Below, in pieces: positions 37,524-45,671 of a DNA stretch of 53,042 bases (the first letter of the stretch is position 1; the number at the start of each line of letters is the position of its first letter). The position numbers and the translations under genes are program-made. The stretch comes from Bradyrhizobium sp. Ec3.3. GTDB taxonomy: Bacteria; Pseudomonadota; Alphaproteobacteria; Rhizobiales; Xanthobacteraceae. The stretch is from the NCBI RefSeq assembly GCF_000472925.1, contig NZ_AXAS01000060.1:169-53210 (forward strand), given 5' to 3'. The notes under the pieces were generated by a model, which made no database searches, was not told where the DNA came from, and saw nothing but the letters and a program-made list of their open reading frames with translations.

Positions 37524-38693
37524 TCACGAAAATCGGGAGACGGAGAACGGGCTGAGGTCGATCGCGCTTCGACCGTCGGTCACCATCGCGGCTGCGACGT
37601 TGCCGATCCCTGCCGAGTGCTTGAAGCCATGACCCGAGCAGGCCGAGATGACGAAGACCCTGTCCTGGTCGGGATGTCGGTCGATGATGAAGCCGCGATC
37701 GGGCGTCACCGTGTAGAAGCAGGCGGCTGCCAGTGCGACGCGCGGCGTGGCGCCCGCGAGCCGTCCCTCGACGTGCCTCCGGTACATCTCAGCCGACTCC
37801 CTGGGATCGACGGTGCGGTCGATGGTGTCGGCCGTCGTGCTGGTCTCGTACTGTTCGGTCGCGACCTTGAGGCGATGGTCGCCGGGCAAAGGCGGGAAAC
37901 CGTAGAGGTAATCGACGTCGGTCGCGCCATGCATCCAGATGAAGACGGGGGCGTTGGCGCGATACGCGCTGGTGTCGTCTAGCTCGTACCAATGCAGCAC
38001 CTGACGCTTCACGGTGAGCACGCGGTCGAACGGCGCGCCGAGCAGGTGCACATTCCAGCCGCCGGCCGACACCACCACCTGGTCCACCTCGAAGGCGCCT
38101 GAGGACGTTTCCACCCGAACGGAGGCGCCTCCCTGCACGATCGAGAGAACCTCGACGCCGGTGCGTATCGTTGCGCCGAGTTGCTCGGCGCGCGTCAACT
38201 GCACCTTGATGCAGCGCTCCGGAAAAACATATCCCCCGCCGGGCTCGTAATAGGCCTTCTCGTTGCCCTCGAGGTTCAGGAATTGCGGAAAGCGGTGAGC
38301 CACTTCTCGCCCGTCGATCACTTCATGCGCGATCCCGAAGTCACGCGCTGCTCCAATCGAGCGTGCGACGAAATCGGGTTTGCCGTGGTGCGACGTCTCG
38401 CCGACACCGGGCGCCATGACGACGAGGCCGCATGGGTTCAATAGTTCGGCGGACATCTCGGCTTCGAGCTCACGCCAGATTCGGTGGGTATCCAGCACCA
38501 GGGGCACGTAATCGCGGCCTTCGCCGACCGCCTGCCGGGTGATGCGCGTTTCGCCGTGGCTGGATCCCATCGTGTGGGGCGGGGCGAATCGATCGAGGCC
38601 GACCGCCTTCACGCCTCGCTTGGCCAGTTGATAGAGCGCCGCGCTGCCCATGGCACCGAGGCCGATCACCAGAATATCCGCTTTCTCGCTCAT
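37524..38693 (-). CDS. FAD-dependent amine oxidase (MSOX/SolA-like)
   Basis: The start at 38693 (MSEKADILVIGLGAMGSAAL) gives 389 aa, the size of monomeric sarcosine oxidase and N-methyltryptophan oxidase. The Rossmann motif GLGAMGSAALYQLAKRG is followed by GSSHGETRITRQAVGEG. The C-terminal ACFYTVTPDRGFIIDRHPD carries the Cys that binds FAD covalently in this family, and SACSGHGFKHS matches the active-site Lys region. It oxidises an N-methyl or secondary amino acid to the imine with H2O2. It heads the ABC operon. Confidence 0.9.
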   Translation of the reverse strand: MSEKADILVIGLGAMGSAALYQLAKRGVKAVGLDRFAPPHTMGSSHGETRITRQAVGEGRDYVPLVLDTHRIWRELEAEMSAELLNPCGLVVMAPGVGETSHHGKPDFVARSIGAARDFGIAHEVIDGREVAHRFPQFLNLEGNEKAYYEPGGGYVFPERCIKVQLTRAEQLGATIRTGVEVLSIVQGGASVRVETSSGAFEVDQVVVSAGGWNVHLLGAPFDRVLTVKRQVLHWYELDDTSAYRANAPVFIWMHGATDVDYLYGFPPLPGDHRLKVATEQYETSTTADTIDRTVDPRESAEMYRRHVEGRLAGATPRVALAAACFYTVTPDRGFIIDRHPDQDRVFVISACSGHGFKHSAGIGNVAAAMVTDGRSAIDLSPFSVSRFS

Positions 38694-38763
38694 CGATCGG
38701 GACTGCTTAATTGTTAGGACCGCCTGAATTCTGCTTTCAGATACGGCTCTTCTACAAGGATAA

Positions 38764-38776
38764 TTCATGTAATGAA
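38764..38776. promoter_or_regulatory. Putative LysR box in the divergent promoter
   Basis: TTCATGTAATGAA is a perfect palindrome and fits T-N11-A exactly. It lies 71 bases from the oxidase start and 37 bases from the LysR start, a usual place for autoregulating LysR binding. Confidence 0.6.
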
Positions 38777-38812
38777 GGAAATTTGCATCTTGATATGACT
38801 TTTGCTTAAGTC

Positions 38813-39778
38813 GTGTCGATGCACCCACTCGTTCCAGACCTTCGAAGCCTCCAGATCGTCGCCGCTGTCGCGGACTCCGGCAGCATGCTGGAAGCGTCCC
38901 GCCAATTCGGGATGACGCAGTCGGCCGTGTCGCAGGCGGTCCGGCGTGCGGAAGCCGCCGTCGGTGTCGCCTTCTTCAACCGGACCCGCAGGCCGCTGAC
39001 GCCGACCCGGGCGGGGCGCATCCTTGCCGACCGCGTCCTCGATCTGAACCGCGACCTCGACGTGCTTCTCAGCACGCTCAGGGCCGCGGCAGAACAATCC
39101 GAGCGTGTTGATCTCCGGCTCGGCCTTGTCGACTCCTATGCCGGCACCGTCGGCGCGCACCTCGTCAAGGAGCTGATGTCGGGGTCGATTGCGCTGAGCC
39201 TGTCTGCATGGTCGGGTCTTGCTCATTCTCACGCGGAGGCGCTCGTGCGTCGCATGATCGACGCGGCGATCACATGCGACGCCATGGACGACCTCTATGA
39301 TGTCGAGCGCTTTCCGTTCTACCGCGAGCCGTATCTGCTGGTGGTCCCACGCGGACTGGAATCCGGATTTGCCGATCTGGATTTGCGCGAGATCCTCGCC
39401 CGGCATCGTCTGGTCCGGCATAGCGAACGCTCCTATGTCGGTGCGCAGGTCGAGCGCCATCTGAGCCGCCTCGGCATTCGCCCGCCACGGGCCTTCGAGT
39501 TCGACACCTCGGACAGTCTGGTCGCGATGGTTGCGACCGGCATGGGTGTGGCGATCACCACGCCGCTGTGCCTGCTGCAGGGGCTCGCTCACGCAGCTCA
39601 AGTCAGCGCTCTGCCCTTGCCGGGCCCTGGATTTTTTCGTGAGCTGCTGCTGGTCACCCGCCAGGGCGATCTTTCGTCCCTGGCGCCGCGCATCGCGGAG
39701 ATGGCGCGAACGAGCATTACGACGCAGGCGATGCCGCGCATCCGGGCTCTCGTGCCCTGGTTCACCCAGGACTACTAG
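38813..39778 (+). CDS. LysR-family transcriptional regulator
   Basis: The 321-aa protein has a winged helix near its start, LRSLQIVAAVADSGSMLEASRQFGMTQSAVSQAVRRAEAAVGVAFFNRTRRPLTPTRAGRIL (about residues 10-72), and a LysR substrate domain (about 95-300). It may begin at GTG 38813 or at ATG 38819. It is transcribed divergently from the oxidase/ABC operon, the standard position of a pathway-specific activator, so it probably senses the transported amino acid. A bidirectional terminator follows. Confidence 0.92.
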   Translation: MSMHPLVPDLRSLQIVAAVADSGSMLEASRQFGMTQSAVSQAVRRAEAAVGVAFFNRTRRPLTPTRAGRILADRVLDLNRDLDVLLSTLRAAAEQSERVDLRLGLVDSYAGTVGAHLVKELMSGSIALSLSAWSGLAHSHAEALVRRMIDAAITCDAMDDLYDVERFPFYREPYLLVVPRGLESGFADLDLREILARHRLVRHSERSYVGAQVERHLSRLGIRPPRAFEFDTSDSLVAMVATGMGVAITTPLCLLQGLAHAAQVSALPLPGPGFFRELLLVTRQGDLSSLAPRIAEMARTSITTQAMPRIRALVPWFTQDY

Positions 39779-39784
39779 CCACGA

Positions 39785-39811
39785 AAAAGCCCGGCGGTGA
39801 GCCGGGCTTTT
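39785..39811. terminator. Bidirectional terminator between LysR and caspase genes
   Basis: AAAAGCCCGGC, loop GGTGA, GCCGGGCTTTT forms an 11-bp stem with A/T flanks on both sides. It lies between two convergent genes. Confidence 0.9.
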
Positions 39812-39835
39812 CCGTTCGATATCTGGCCTTGCGTC

Positions 39836-41266
39836 TTACCGCCGCAACATGCCGCCCACCACGCCGCCCATGACACCGCCGATGAAGGCTGCGCCGGCGG
39901 CATCGCCGCTGCCGCTGCGCTGGACGGGCGCAGGCGCGCTGGCAGTGTTGCTGGGGGCGCGACGAGGAGGCTGCTGGCTACTGGCGGTCGGCGCTGCTGT
40001 CGCGACGATCTCGGACAGCAGGGCCTTGTGCTGGAGCTTGTTGAGATAGCCCGACACCGGATAGCCGCGGGCGGCCTGCCAGCGCTTGATCACGGAGCGG
40101 GTCTCGTCGGTGAACACGCCCGTGAGCTTGGTGTCAAAACCGAGCCCGGTGAGGCGGTGCTGCACGTCGCGGCGCGAGCCCTTGTCGAGCCCGATTTGGT
40201 CCTCGGTGAGCTGCGTGGCTTCATCAGTGAAGGTCGCGGGGTCAACGCCGGCATTGAGGGTACGCGTCGTCGTCGACGGACCGCTCTTGATTGCCGCGAT
40301 CCGCGCCAGCGCCAGCGCCTTGAACTGGCCGTTCGGATAGGCCGAGAGATAGGCGTTGAGCTCTTCCGGCTTGTTGGATTCCTTCACCGAGCGCCAGTAC
40401 TCGAGCTCGACATTGGCCGCGTCCGTATTGCCGCTCGCGGCGGCCGGGGCTGCGCCAGTCGCGGTCGGCGCCGCGTTGGCCACCTGCTGGCCCTGCTGCG
40501 ACGGATTGAGATAGACGGCGCCGATCAGGTTGGTGTGGCCCCAGGGTAATTGACCCTTGTGGGTCTCCTCGTTGACCTGGGCACGCACCGACGTCATCGC
40601 CTGCTGGATCTCAACCCCGGGCTTGGTGATGTTGTCGATCAGCGCGCGGGTGAACGGGCTGTTGTTGCCTTCCTGGCCGTCGAGCGCCGTTTGTCCGGGG
40701 CCGGTCGCGAACGCGATCAGCGTGCCTTCGCCCGACTTCATTTCGGCGAGGCCGGTCTGGACGTTGACGCTGCGGGTCGCCGAGTTGGACTTGATCTTGG
40801 CAGCGAACGGATTGTCGCGGCAGGCATCCAGGAATACCAGCTTGACCTTGGCATCGCCCATGGTCTGGTCGAGCGTCAGGTCGATATTGATGGCGGCCCC
40901 TAACTTGACATCCATTTCCGATTTGATGTCGGCATCGACCGGCAGCAGGTAGTTGGTGCCGCCGACGGCGATGCCGTGGCCGGCGTAGTAGAACACCGCG
41001 ACGTCAGAGCCCTGCGCCTTGCGGCCGAAGTCCAGCAGCTTCTCCGTCATCTGGTCACGGCTGAGGTTGGACCCTTCGATCACCTCGAAGCCGACGTTGC
41101 GCAGCGTCGCCGCCATCGCCTTGGCGTCGATCGGCGGATTCGGCAATTGCGCGACGTTCTTGTAGGCGCCGTTGCCGACCACGAAGGCGACTCGACGGTC
41201 GGCCTTCGCGGCGCTGACCGACAACGCCATGCAGATCAGGGAAAGGAGGATGGTGAAGTAGCGCAT
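39836..41266 (-). CDS. Secreted caspase-family protease with peptidoglycan-binding domain
   Basis: The start at 41266 gives 476 aa: signal peptide (MRYFTILLSLICMALSVSAAKA), then a caspase/orthocaspase domain (about residues 22-260) with RVAFVVGNGAYKN, catalytic His in VFYYAGHGIAVGGTNYLLP and catalytic Cys in KVKLVFLDACRDNPFA. An Ala-rich linker, an EYWRSVKESNKPEELNAYLSAYP segment and a peptidoglycan-binding-like domain (GSRRDVQHRLTGLGFDTKLTGVFTDET, about 370-430) follow. The tail is Gly-rich (AAFIGGVMGGVVGGMLRR). It is probably periplasmic; the physiological substrate is unknown. Confidence 0.9.
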   Translation of the reverse strand: MRYFTILLSLICMALSVSAAKADRRVAFVVGNGAYKNVAQLPNPPIDAKAMAATLRNVGFEVIEGSNLSRDQMTEKLLDFGRKAQGSDVAVFYYAGHGIAVGGTNYLLPVDADIKSEMDVKLGAAINIDLTLDQTMGDAKVKLVFLDACRDNPFAAKIKSNSATRSVNVQTGLAEMKSGEGTLIAFATGPGQTALDGQEGNNSPFTRALIDNITKPGVEIQQAMTSVRAQVNEETHKGQLPWGHTNLIGAVYLNPSQQGQQVANAAPTATGAAPAAASGNTDAANVELEYWRSVKESNKPEELNAYLSAYPNGQFKALALARIAAIKSGPSTTTRTLNAGVDPATFTDEATQLTEDQIGLDKGSRRDVQHRLTGLGFDTKLTGVFTDETRSVIKRWQAARGYPVSGYLNKLQHKALLSEIVATAAPTASSQQPPRRAPSNTASAPAPVQRSGSGDAAGAAFIGGVMGGVVGGMLRR

Positions 41267-41398
41267 CTGAAATCCCCAACAGAATCGAATTCGAAGCAGC
41301 AACGAGATGGGCGCAACTTACACGAAAACGCCGCGCGTCAGCACCCACGCGCCCAACCCTTGCCGATAGCCGAGTGTGCCCCGAGAGGCTGCCCCTTC

Positions 41399-41418
41399 AG
41401 CGTGATCCAGATCACGCT
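41399..41418 (-). promoter_or_regulatory. Crp/Fnr-type palindrome upstream of the caspase gene
   Basis: AGCGTGATCCAGATCACGCT is a perfect palindrome whose core GTGA-N6-TCAC equals the Crp consensus and is close to FixK/Fnr boxes. Its centre is about 142 bases upstream of the caspase start. It also lies just after the DMT gene and could be a terminator stem, although it lacks a T tract. Confidence 0.5.
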
Positions 41419-41421
41419 TTG

Positions 41422-42333
41422 CTACTTTGCTTGGTCGCAGGCGACGCCGGATTGGTTCACCGCGCGCGGGGCGGGAACCGGTGCAGCCGACTTTAAGTTA
41501 AGGAGATTGCCGAGCAGGATCAGCGTGGCGCCAAAAACCGTCCATGCGTCGAGCCGTTCCGAATACAGCAGCCAGCCAGCGGTCGCTGTCAGTGGAACCC
41601 GCAGGAAATCCATCGGCACGACGATGGTGGCGTCTGCGTAGCGCATCGCGCTGGCGAGGCAGTAATGCGCGAATGTGCCGCAGATGGCGACCACGATCAC
41701 CCAACCCCAGAGATAGGTCGGCGGCCACGCCCAGACATAGAGCGCCGGAAAGAAGCCCGCGACCGCCTGCACGACGATCATCCAGAACAGGATCGATAAC
41801 GCGCTCTCGGTGCGCGCCAGCGACTTCACCAGCACCATCGACACGCCAAAACCCATGGCGGCGCCGAGTGCGATCAGCTGGCCGGGATTGATCTCGCCCG
41901 TGGCGGGCCGGACGATGATGATCACGCCGACGAGGCCAAGCATGATCGCGGCAATCTTCCACGGCGTCATGCGCTCGGAGAGGAAGCTTGCAGCCAGGAT
42001 TGCGGTCCAGATCGGCATTGTGAACTCGATCGCCACCACCTGGCCGATCGGGATCAGCGTCAGCGCGAAGAACCAGCCGAGCTGTGAGACGTAGTGGATC
42101 AGGTTGCGCACGATGTGCCGGGGCAGGCGAACGGTCTTGAGCGTCGCAAAGCAGCCGGCGCGATAGATGATCGGATAGAGCAGGACGAAACCGATCAGCG
42201 AGCGCACTTCCATGAGTTGGAAGACATTCATCTGGCGCGCGGCCTCGCGTCCGGCGACCGCCATGACCAGCGTCAGTGACAGTCAGCCGGCCATCCACAG
42301 CGCAGCCATCGGTTTGGACGGGGTGATGCTCAT
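41422..42333 (-). pseudogene. EamA/DMT-type permease with an in-frame stop near its start
   Basis: The natural start is ATG 42333 (MSITPSKPMAALWMAG), but codon 17 is TGA (42285-42283) where a Trp codon TGG would restore the frame; the next residues LSLTLVMAVAGREAARQMNV continue a typical DMT start. Below the stop, from ATG 42264, 280 aa encode EamA repeats with 9 helices (GVIIIVRPATGEINPGQL, DATIVVPMDFLRVPLTATAGWLLYSERLDAWTVFGATLILLGNL). Either the gene is broken, it uses the internal start and loses helix 1, or the base is a sequencing error. Its substrate is unknown. Confidence 0.7.
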
Positions 42334-42501
42334 CGGCGCGGAAGGGAGAGGGGATGTGAGAGGGCACGCCGGTATCGGTGACCGGGCGCGGGTTTGCAAC
42401 GGCCAAATCTGTGGATGCAGCGATGCACGGCTGCGCGGCAGGGGTGCCATGCCCAGATGTCATTCCGGAGCGATGCGGAAACGAAGGTCGCGCCCAGGCA
42501 T

Positions 42502-42532
42502 AAAAAAACGATCCGGCGGGGTGGCCGGATCG
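42502..42532 (-). terminator. Rho-independent terminator
   Basis: CGATCCGGC (42509-42517) and GCCGGATCG (42524-42532) form a 9-bp stem with a 6-base loop; on the minus strand it ends in U7. It lies 22 bases after the gene ending at 42554. Confidence 0.92.
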
Positions 42533-42553
42533 CTTGTCGGAAACAGATCGAAG

Positions 42554-43024
42554 CTAGCGCGACAGCGCGATGTTGGCGCCACGGAACTGGCTGTCGGCCC
42601 GCATCGTGACCGTCTGCTTGGTGCCGCTCGTGTGCAGCCCGATGCTGGCGTTGAAGCCGGCGGTCTGGGCGACGACCTCGAAGTTCGCGCCGCCGCCGCG
42701 GCCCGAAATCACGCCGCTGATGTTGCGGCTGGCCTCGCTCCAGCTGCCCGTGATGGCATTGCCTTCCGCGCGGACACTGGCGGAGAGGTTGAATTTGTAG
42801 GCGTCGCTGGCGCAGGTCAGCGACATTTCCATAGCGGGACCTGCGGGGGCGTATTTGGCGCGGCAACGGATGCGTTCGGTCGAACCGTCGTCGAGCATGA
42901 CGGTGCCGCCGCCACTCCAGCTGCCGGCGAGGGCCGAGAACGGGCCGGACTGCGCCTTGCTTTGCGAATTTGCGACTGAGGCCGCAAACAAAACGGCGGC
43001 CGCAACGAGCAGCCGCCGGTTCAT
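42554..43024 (-). CDS. Secreted hypothetical protein, 156 aa
   Basis: From ATG 43024: signal peptide MNRRLLVAAAVLFAASVANS, then FSALAGSWSGGGTVMLDDGSTERIRCRAKYAPAG, with two Cys (RIRC and LTCASDAY), and a beta-rich C-terminal half. The layout recalls small lipocalin-like or DUF-type rhizobial periplasmic proteins. No function is known. It follows the other secreted gene by 19 bases and ends at a strong terminator, so the two form an operon. Confidence 0.8.
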   Translation of the reverse strand: MNRRLLVAAAVLFAASVANSQSKAQSGPFSALAGSWSGGGTVMLDDGSTERIRCRAKYAPAGPAMEMSLTCASDAYKFNLSASVRAEGNAITGSWSEASRNISGVISGRGGGANFEVVAQTAGFNASIGLHTSGTKQTVTMRADSQFRGANIALSR

Positions 43025-43043
43025 GACCCGAGCCTCGGTTGGC

Positions 43044-43394
43044 TTATTGGCGCGATGCTTCCCACCGCCCGCTGCACGGTATGCCTGCTGATGCTCCATT
43101 CCACTTTCCCGATCCGGCGTTGCCGCTGAGTTGACCGTTGGCATATGCACCATTGATCGAAACTTTCACAAGACCCTCGCGGCCGATGGTGCCGGAAACG
43201 TTAGCACCGGGCGCCGTGATCCGGCCGTCGGAAACCGTCAGCATGGAGCTTGCGGACGGCTCGCAGGAGCCGCTCTTGGTCACGATGGTGACCTGCCAGT
43301 TGCCGTCATAGGGATTTTGGGCGAACGCGGGCGCCGCGAGCGAACCGGTGGCAATCGCGGCGGTAAAAATCAACGCAATGCGATCAAAACGCAT
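43044..43394 (-). CDS. Secreted hypothetical protein, 116 aa
   Basis: From ATG 43394: signal peptide MRFDRIALIFTAAIATGSLA, cleavage after AFA, and a mature domain NPYDGNWQVTIVTKSGSCEPSASSMLTVSDGRITAPGANVSGTIG with one Cys there and another near the end (GIPCSGRW). Similar short proteins occur widely in Bradyrhizobium (from memory). It shares size, export and a GTW/GNW-type opening with its downstream neighbour, hinting that the two are distant relatives. Confidence 0.8.
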   Translation of the reverse strand: MRFDRIALIFTAAIATGSLAAPAFAQNPYDGNWQVTIVTKSGSCEPSASSMLTVSDGRITAPGANVSGTIGREGLVKVSINGAYANGQLSGNAGSGKWNGASAGIPCSGRWEASRQ

Positions 43395-43581
43395 GAATTT
43401 CTGTCCCTGCCTATGTCTGAGATGCTGACGCTTATTCGGGGGAAATGTGACAGAAATTTGCTGCATCGCCAAAGTGAAAATTGTTCCTGTGGAAACAATG
43501 GTTTATTTGCCCATTCTCAGCCCGTTTTGGGGGCGGAATCGGCTCGATTCGCGACGTTAAGGATGAATCTGCGGCAGGCGC

Positions 43582-44169
43582 CTACGACAGGCTCGGCGCA
43601 GCCGTCGCGAACTGCTCGTCCTGCGGCTTTGCCGGCAGGGTCTTGTGGACCTTGATGTAGTCGATGACTTCCGCAAGCAACTTCAGGCCGAGCGGGGCCA
43701 GCGCCCGCTCCCAAAGATCGCGCGCGGTCTCACCCTTCTTGACGAAGCACCAGTCCTGGGCCGCGATCGCGCCGGCATCCATGCGGTCGGCGAGGTGGTA
43801 GATCGTGCCACCGGCGATCCGGTCACCCTCCTTGATGGTCCACTCCACGGCGGCCTTGCCGCGGTGACGCGGCAGTAGCGACGGGTGGTAGCCGATGCCG
43901 CCAAGTCTCGAGGCGGCGAGTGCCTCCCTGGAGACGCGGGCGTGGCTGTGTGCGGTGATGATCAGGTCGGTATTCGCAGCGATCTCGGAGGCGGCCACCA
44001 GCTTTGGATTGGCCTGGACCACCACCTCGATGCCGGCCGACCGGGCGGTCGCGGCGAGGCGGTCCTCGCCATCGGCGACCACGACCCGCGCGATGTCCAC
44101 GCTGTGCTCCCGGAGCATGTTTAGGGTGACCACGCCAAAATGGCGGGAGCCGATCAATGTGATGCGCAT
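43582..44169 (-). CDS. Formyltransferase-fold protein, 10-formyl-THF hydrolase-like
   Basis: The 195-aa protein is a stand-alone formyltransferase N-terminal domain: MRITLIGSRHFGVVTLNML, DLIITAHSHARVSREAL, GIGYHPSLLPRHRGKAAVEWTIKEGDRIAGGTIYHLADRMDAGAIAAQ. The tetrahydrofolate-site His (HPSLLP) and Asp (RMDAG) are present, but the usual Asn two before the His is Gly (GYH). This GxYHPSLLPRHRG form matches the hydrolase domain of 10-formyl-THF dehydrogenase (ALDH1L) more than Fmt or PurN. It probably handles 10-formyl-THF; the acceptor, if any, is unknown. Confidence 0.78.
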   Translation of the reverse strand: MRITLIGSRHFGVVTLNMLREHSVDIARVVVADGEDRLAATARSAGIEVVVQANPKLVAASEIAANTDLIITAHSHARVSREALAASRLGGIGYHPSLLPRHRGKAAVEWTIKEGDRIAGGTIYHLADRMDAGAIAAQDWCFVKKGETARDLWERALAPLGLKLLAEVIDYIKVHKTLPAKPQDEQFATAAPSLS

Positions 44170-44345
44170 GGGGGGCTCGGTTCCGTCTCGAGAGCTGGGT
44201 CACCTCGGATAACACGCCATAAGACCCTGTCACCCCCCGCGAGCCCTTTGCGCCGGTTATCAACAATGCGCGGGACGCAAGGCCTGTCGAACCGGCCGTC
44301 CGTTCGCTGCGTCCAACGGGCGTGCAACGCGAACGGGGGATCGCC

Positions 44346-44525
44346 GTGTCGAAATGGCCGAGATTGATGCTGATGAGCGGAATTACGTCGGCCGCGCTCA
44401 TCTATGAAATCACCAGCGCAACCGAGGCGCCGAGCCGAGCGCTGGCCGTGCTGCAATATGTGCTGCTGGCCTGCGGCCTGATCGGCCTGGTTGGTTCGTT
44501 CCTGATGCACGCTCAGGAAAAGTGA
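44346..44525 (+). CDS. Small membrane protein, 59 aa
   Basis: A GTG start at 44346 with GGGGGA eight bases upstream gives MSKWPRLMLMSGITSAALIY, a polar turn and ALAVLQYVLLACGLIGLVGSFLMH: two transmembrane helices and a short tail AQEK. No family is recognised. Its gene is isolated between divergent and non-coding regions. Confidence 0.65.
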   Translation: MSKWPRLMLMSGITSAALIYEITSATEAPSRALAVLQYVLLACGLIGLVGSFLMHAQEK

Positions 44526-45032
44526 CCGTCGTCGGCGCGCTTCGGTCGCGCTCGCGTCCGGTCGTCACATCCTGGCATTTCGGTCATTGCGTCGCCGGCT
44601 GCGCGCGCGCTTCCATGCGCTGAGGCCCTCGGCCTTCCCGCAGTTGCCGAATGCGAAACGCATGGAATGATCCGTGGATTCCGGGTTCCTGTGTTCGGTT
44701 TCGAGCAGAACGAGCGGCCAGCCTGCTCTTAGGATCGCCTTGCCCGGGGCTGGCAGACGTTTCATCCCGCATCCATTTTCGAACCCGGCCGGCCGCTGGT
44801 GATATTGCCAGCGGCCTTTTCATGACCGCGTCATCGCGATGTCGCGCACTGCGCCGATCGCCTGGGCGCGACCTCGCGCAAAAGAGCGCCGGATGAGCAG
44901 GGCAGTAACGGGTTCTCAACCGGCCTGGCGTATCGACGAATCTGTCGCGGATTTGTATTGCGTACCGCGACACAAGAGTTGGCCCGCCGGTATGCAAATC
45001 CGGTGCGGCCTGTTCCTTCCTGGAATCACCGG
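44526..45032. other. Intergenic region with an orphan terminator
   Basis: These 507 bases have no convincing gene on either strand. A perfect terminator lies at 44791-44820 (separate entry) although the only upstream plus-strand gene ends 265 bases earlier. A small non-coding RNA ending at this hairpin is possible. The reading frames present show unnatural residue composition. Confidence 0.5.
44791..44820 (+). terminator. Rho-independent terminator, possibly of a small RNA
   Basis: GGCCGCTGG (44791-44799), 8-base loop, CCAGCGGCC (44808-44816) and TTTT form a textbook plus-strand terminator. No recognised gene ends just before it. Confidence 0.8.
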
Positions 45033-45281
45033 ATGCCGAGTGCGATTGAGCAGATCGTCGATGCCTATGTCAGGCAGAAGAATCGCCGTGGCCTCGACGC
45101 ACTGATGATGCACCGCCAGCGGCTGGCGATCGATCTAAAGAGCCGTTCCGGCTACGATTTCAGTCTGCCCATCGGTCAGGTCGACGAGGAGATCGCGATC
45201 ATCGAGGCCGGACTGAGCCGGCTGAGATCGTGCAATCCGGCCGAGGCCGAACGCGCGGACCGGCCCAGTCTGCCCTTCTAG
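45033..45281 (+). CDS. Small hypothetical protein, 82 aa
   Basis: The start MPSAIEQIVDAYVRQKNRRG at 45033 is favoured over an upstream frame opening at 44958 because the family-like part begins there. The protein is helical and charged (ALMMHRQRLAIDLKSRSGYDFSLPIGQVDEEIAIIEAGLSRL) and may form a coiled coil. Its TAG stop overlaps the stop of the convergent gene by the palindrome CTAG. Function unknown. Confidence 0.65.
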   Translation: MPSAIEQIVDAYVRQKNRRGLDALMMHRQRLAIDLKSRSGYDFSLPIGQVDEEIAIIEAGLSRLRSCNPAEAERADRPSLPF

Positions 45282-45580
45282 TCCGCCTTGCCGCCGTCGA
45301 TCACCGTGAACAGCGGCCGCGCCTTGGTTGGCTCGACCAGGAGTTCGTCGACCATCGCGCTCGCAGCCTCGACGTATTTCCGTGTCGGCTTGTCCAGTGG
45401 CCGCAGCGCCTCATCGTCGAGCGCGACCTTCGCCGCTTCGACCAGCTTGCGCATCCGCACCGCGTGATCGTCGCCAGCCGTCAGCGTCGCCCGCGCCAGC
45501 GAGCGCAGCACGAACAGCTCGCCCTCGAGCCTGAGCAGACGGTCGTTGAGCTTGGCGAGTACGGCGTTGAGATCCGGCAT
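45278..45580 (-). CDS. Helical hypothetical protein, 100 aa
   Basis: The protein opens MPDLNAVLAKLNDRLLRLEG and is almost wholly helical: ELFVLRSLARATLTAGDDHAVRMRKLVEAAKVAL, then KPTRKYVEAASAMVDELL. A heptad pattern over residues 5-30 suggests a coiled coil. No domain name can be given. It meets the 82-aa gene tail to tail, sharing CTAG as both stops. Confidence 0.7.
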   Translation of the reverse strand: MPDLNAVLAKLNDRLLRLEGELFVLRSLARATLTAGDDHAVRMRKLVEAAKVALDDEALRPLDKPTRKYVEAASAMVDELLVEPTKARPLFTVIDGGKAD

Positions 45581-45671
45581 GGCGGCCTATGGCGGAGGGG
45601 CAAACGGCACCCGATCTAACCGCTCAGGGGTGAACGGACTGCAAACGGCGTCGCACGAATTGGCGCAACCG

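Noticed and set aside
44565..44765. 66-aa minus-strand frame in the gap at 44.6 kb
   Set aside because: It has no ribosome site, and its Arg-rich ending looks like random GC-rich sequence.
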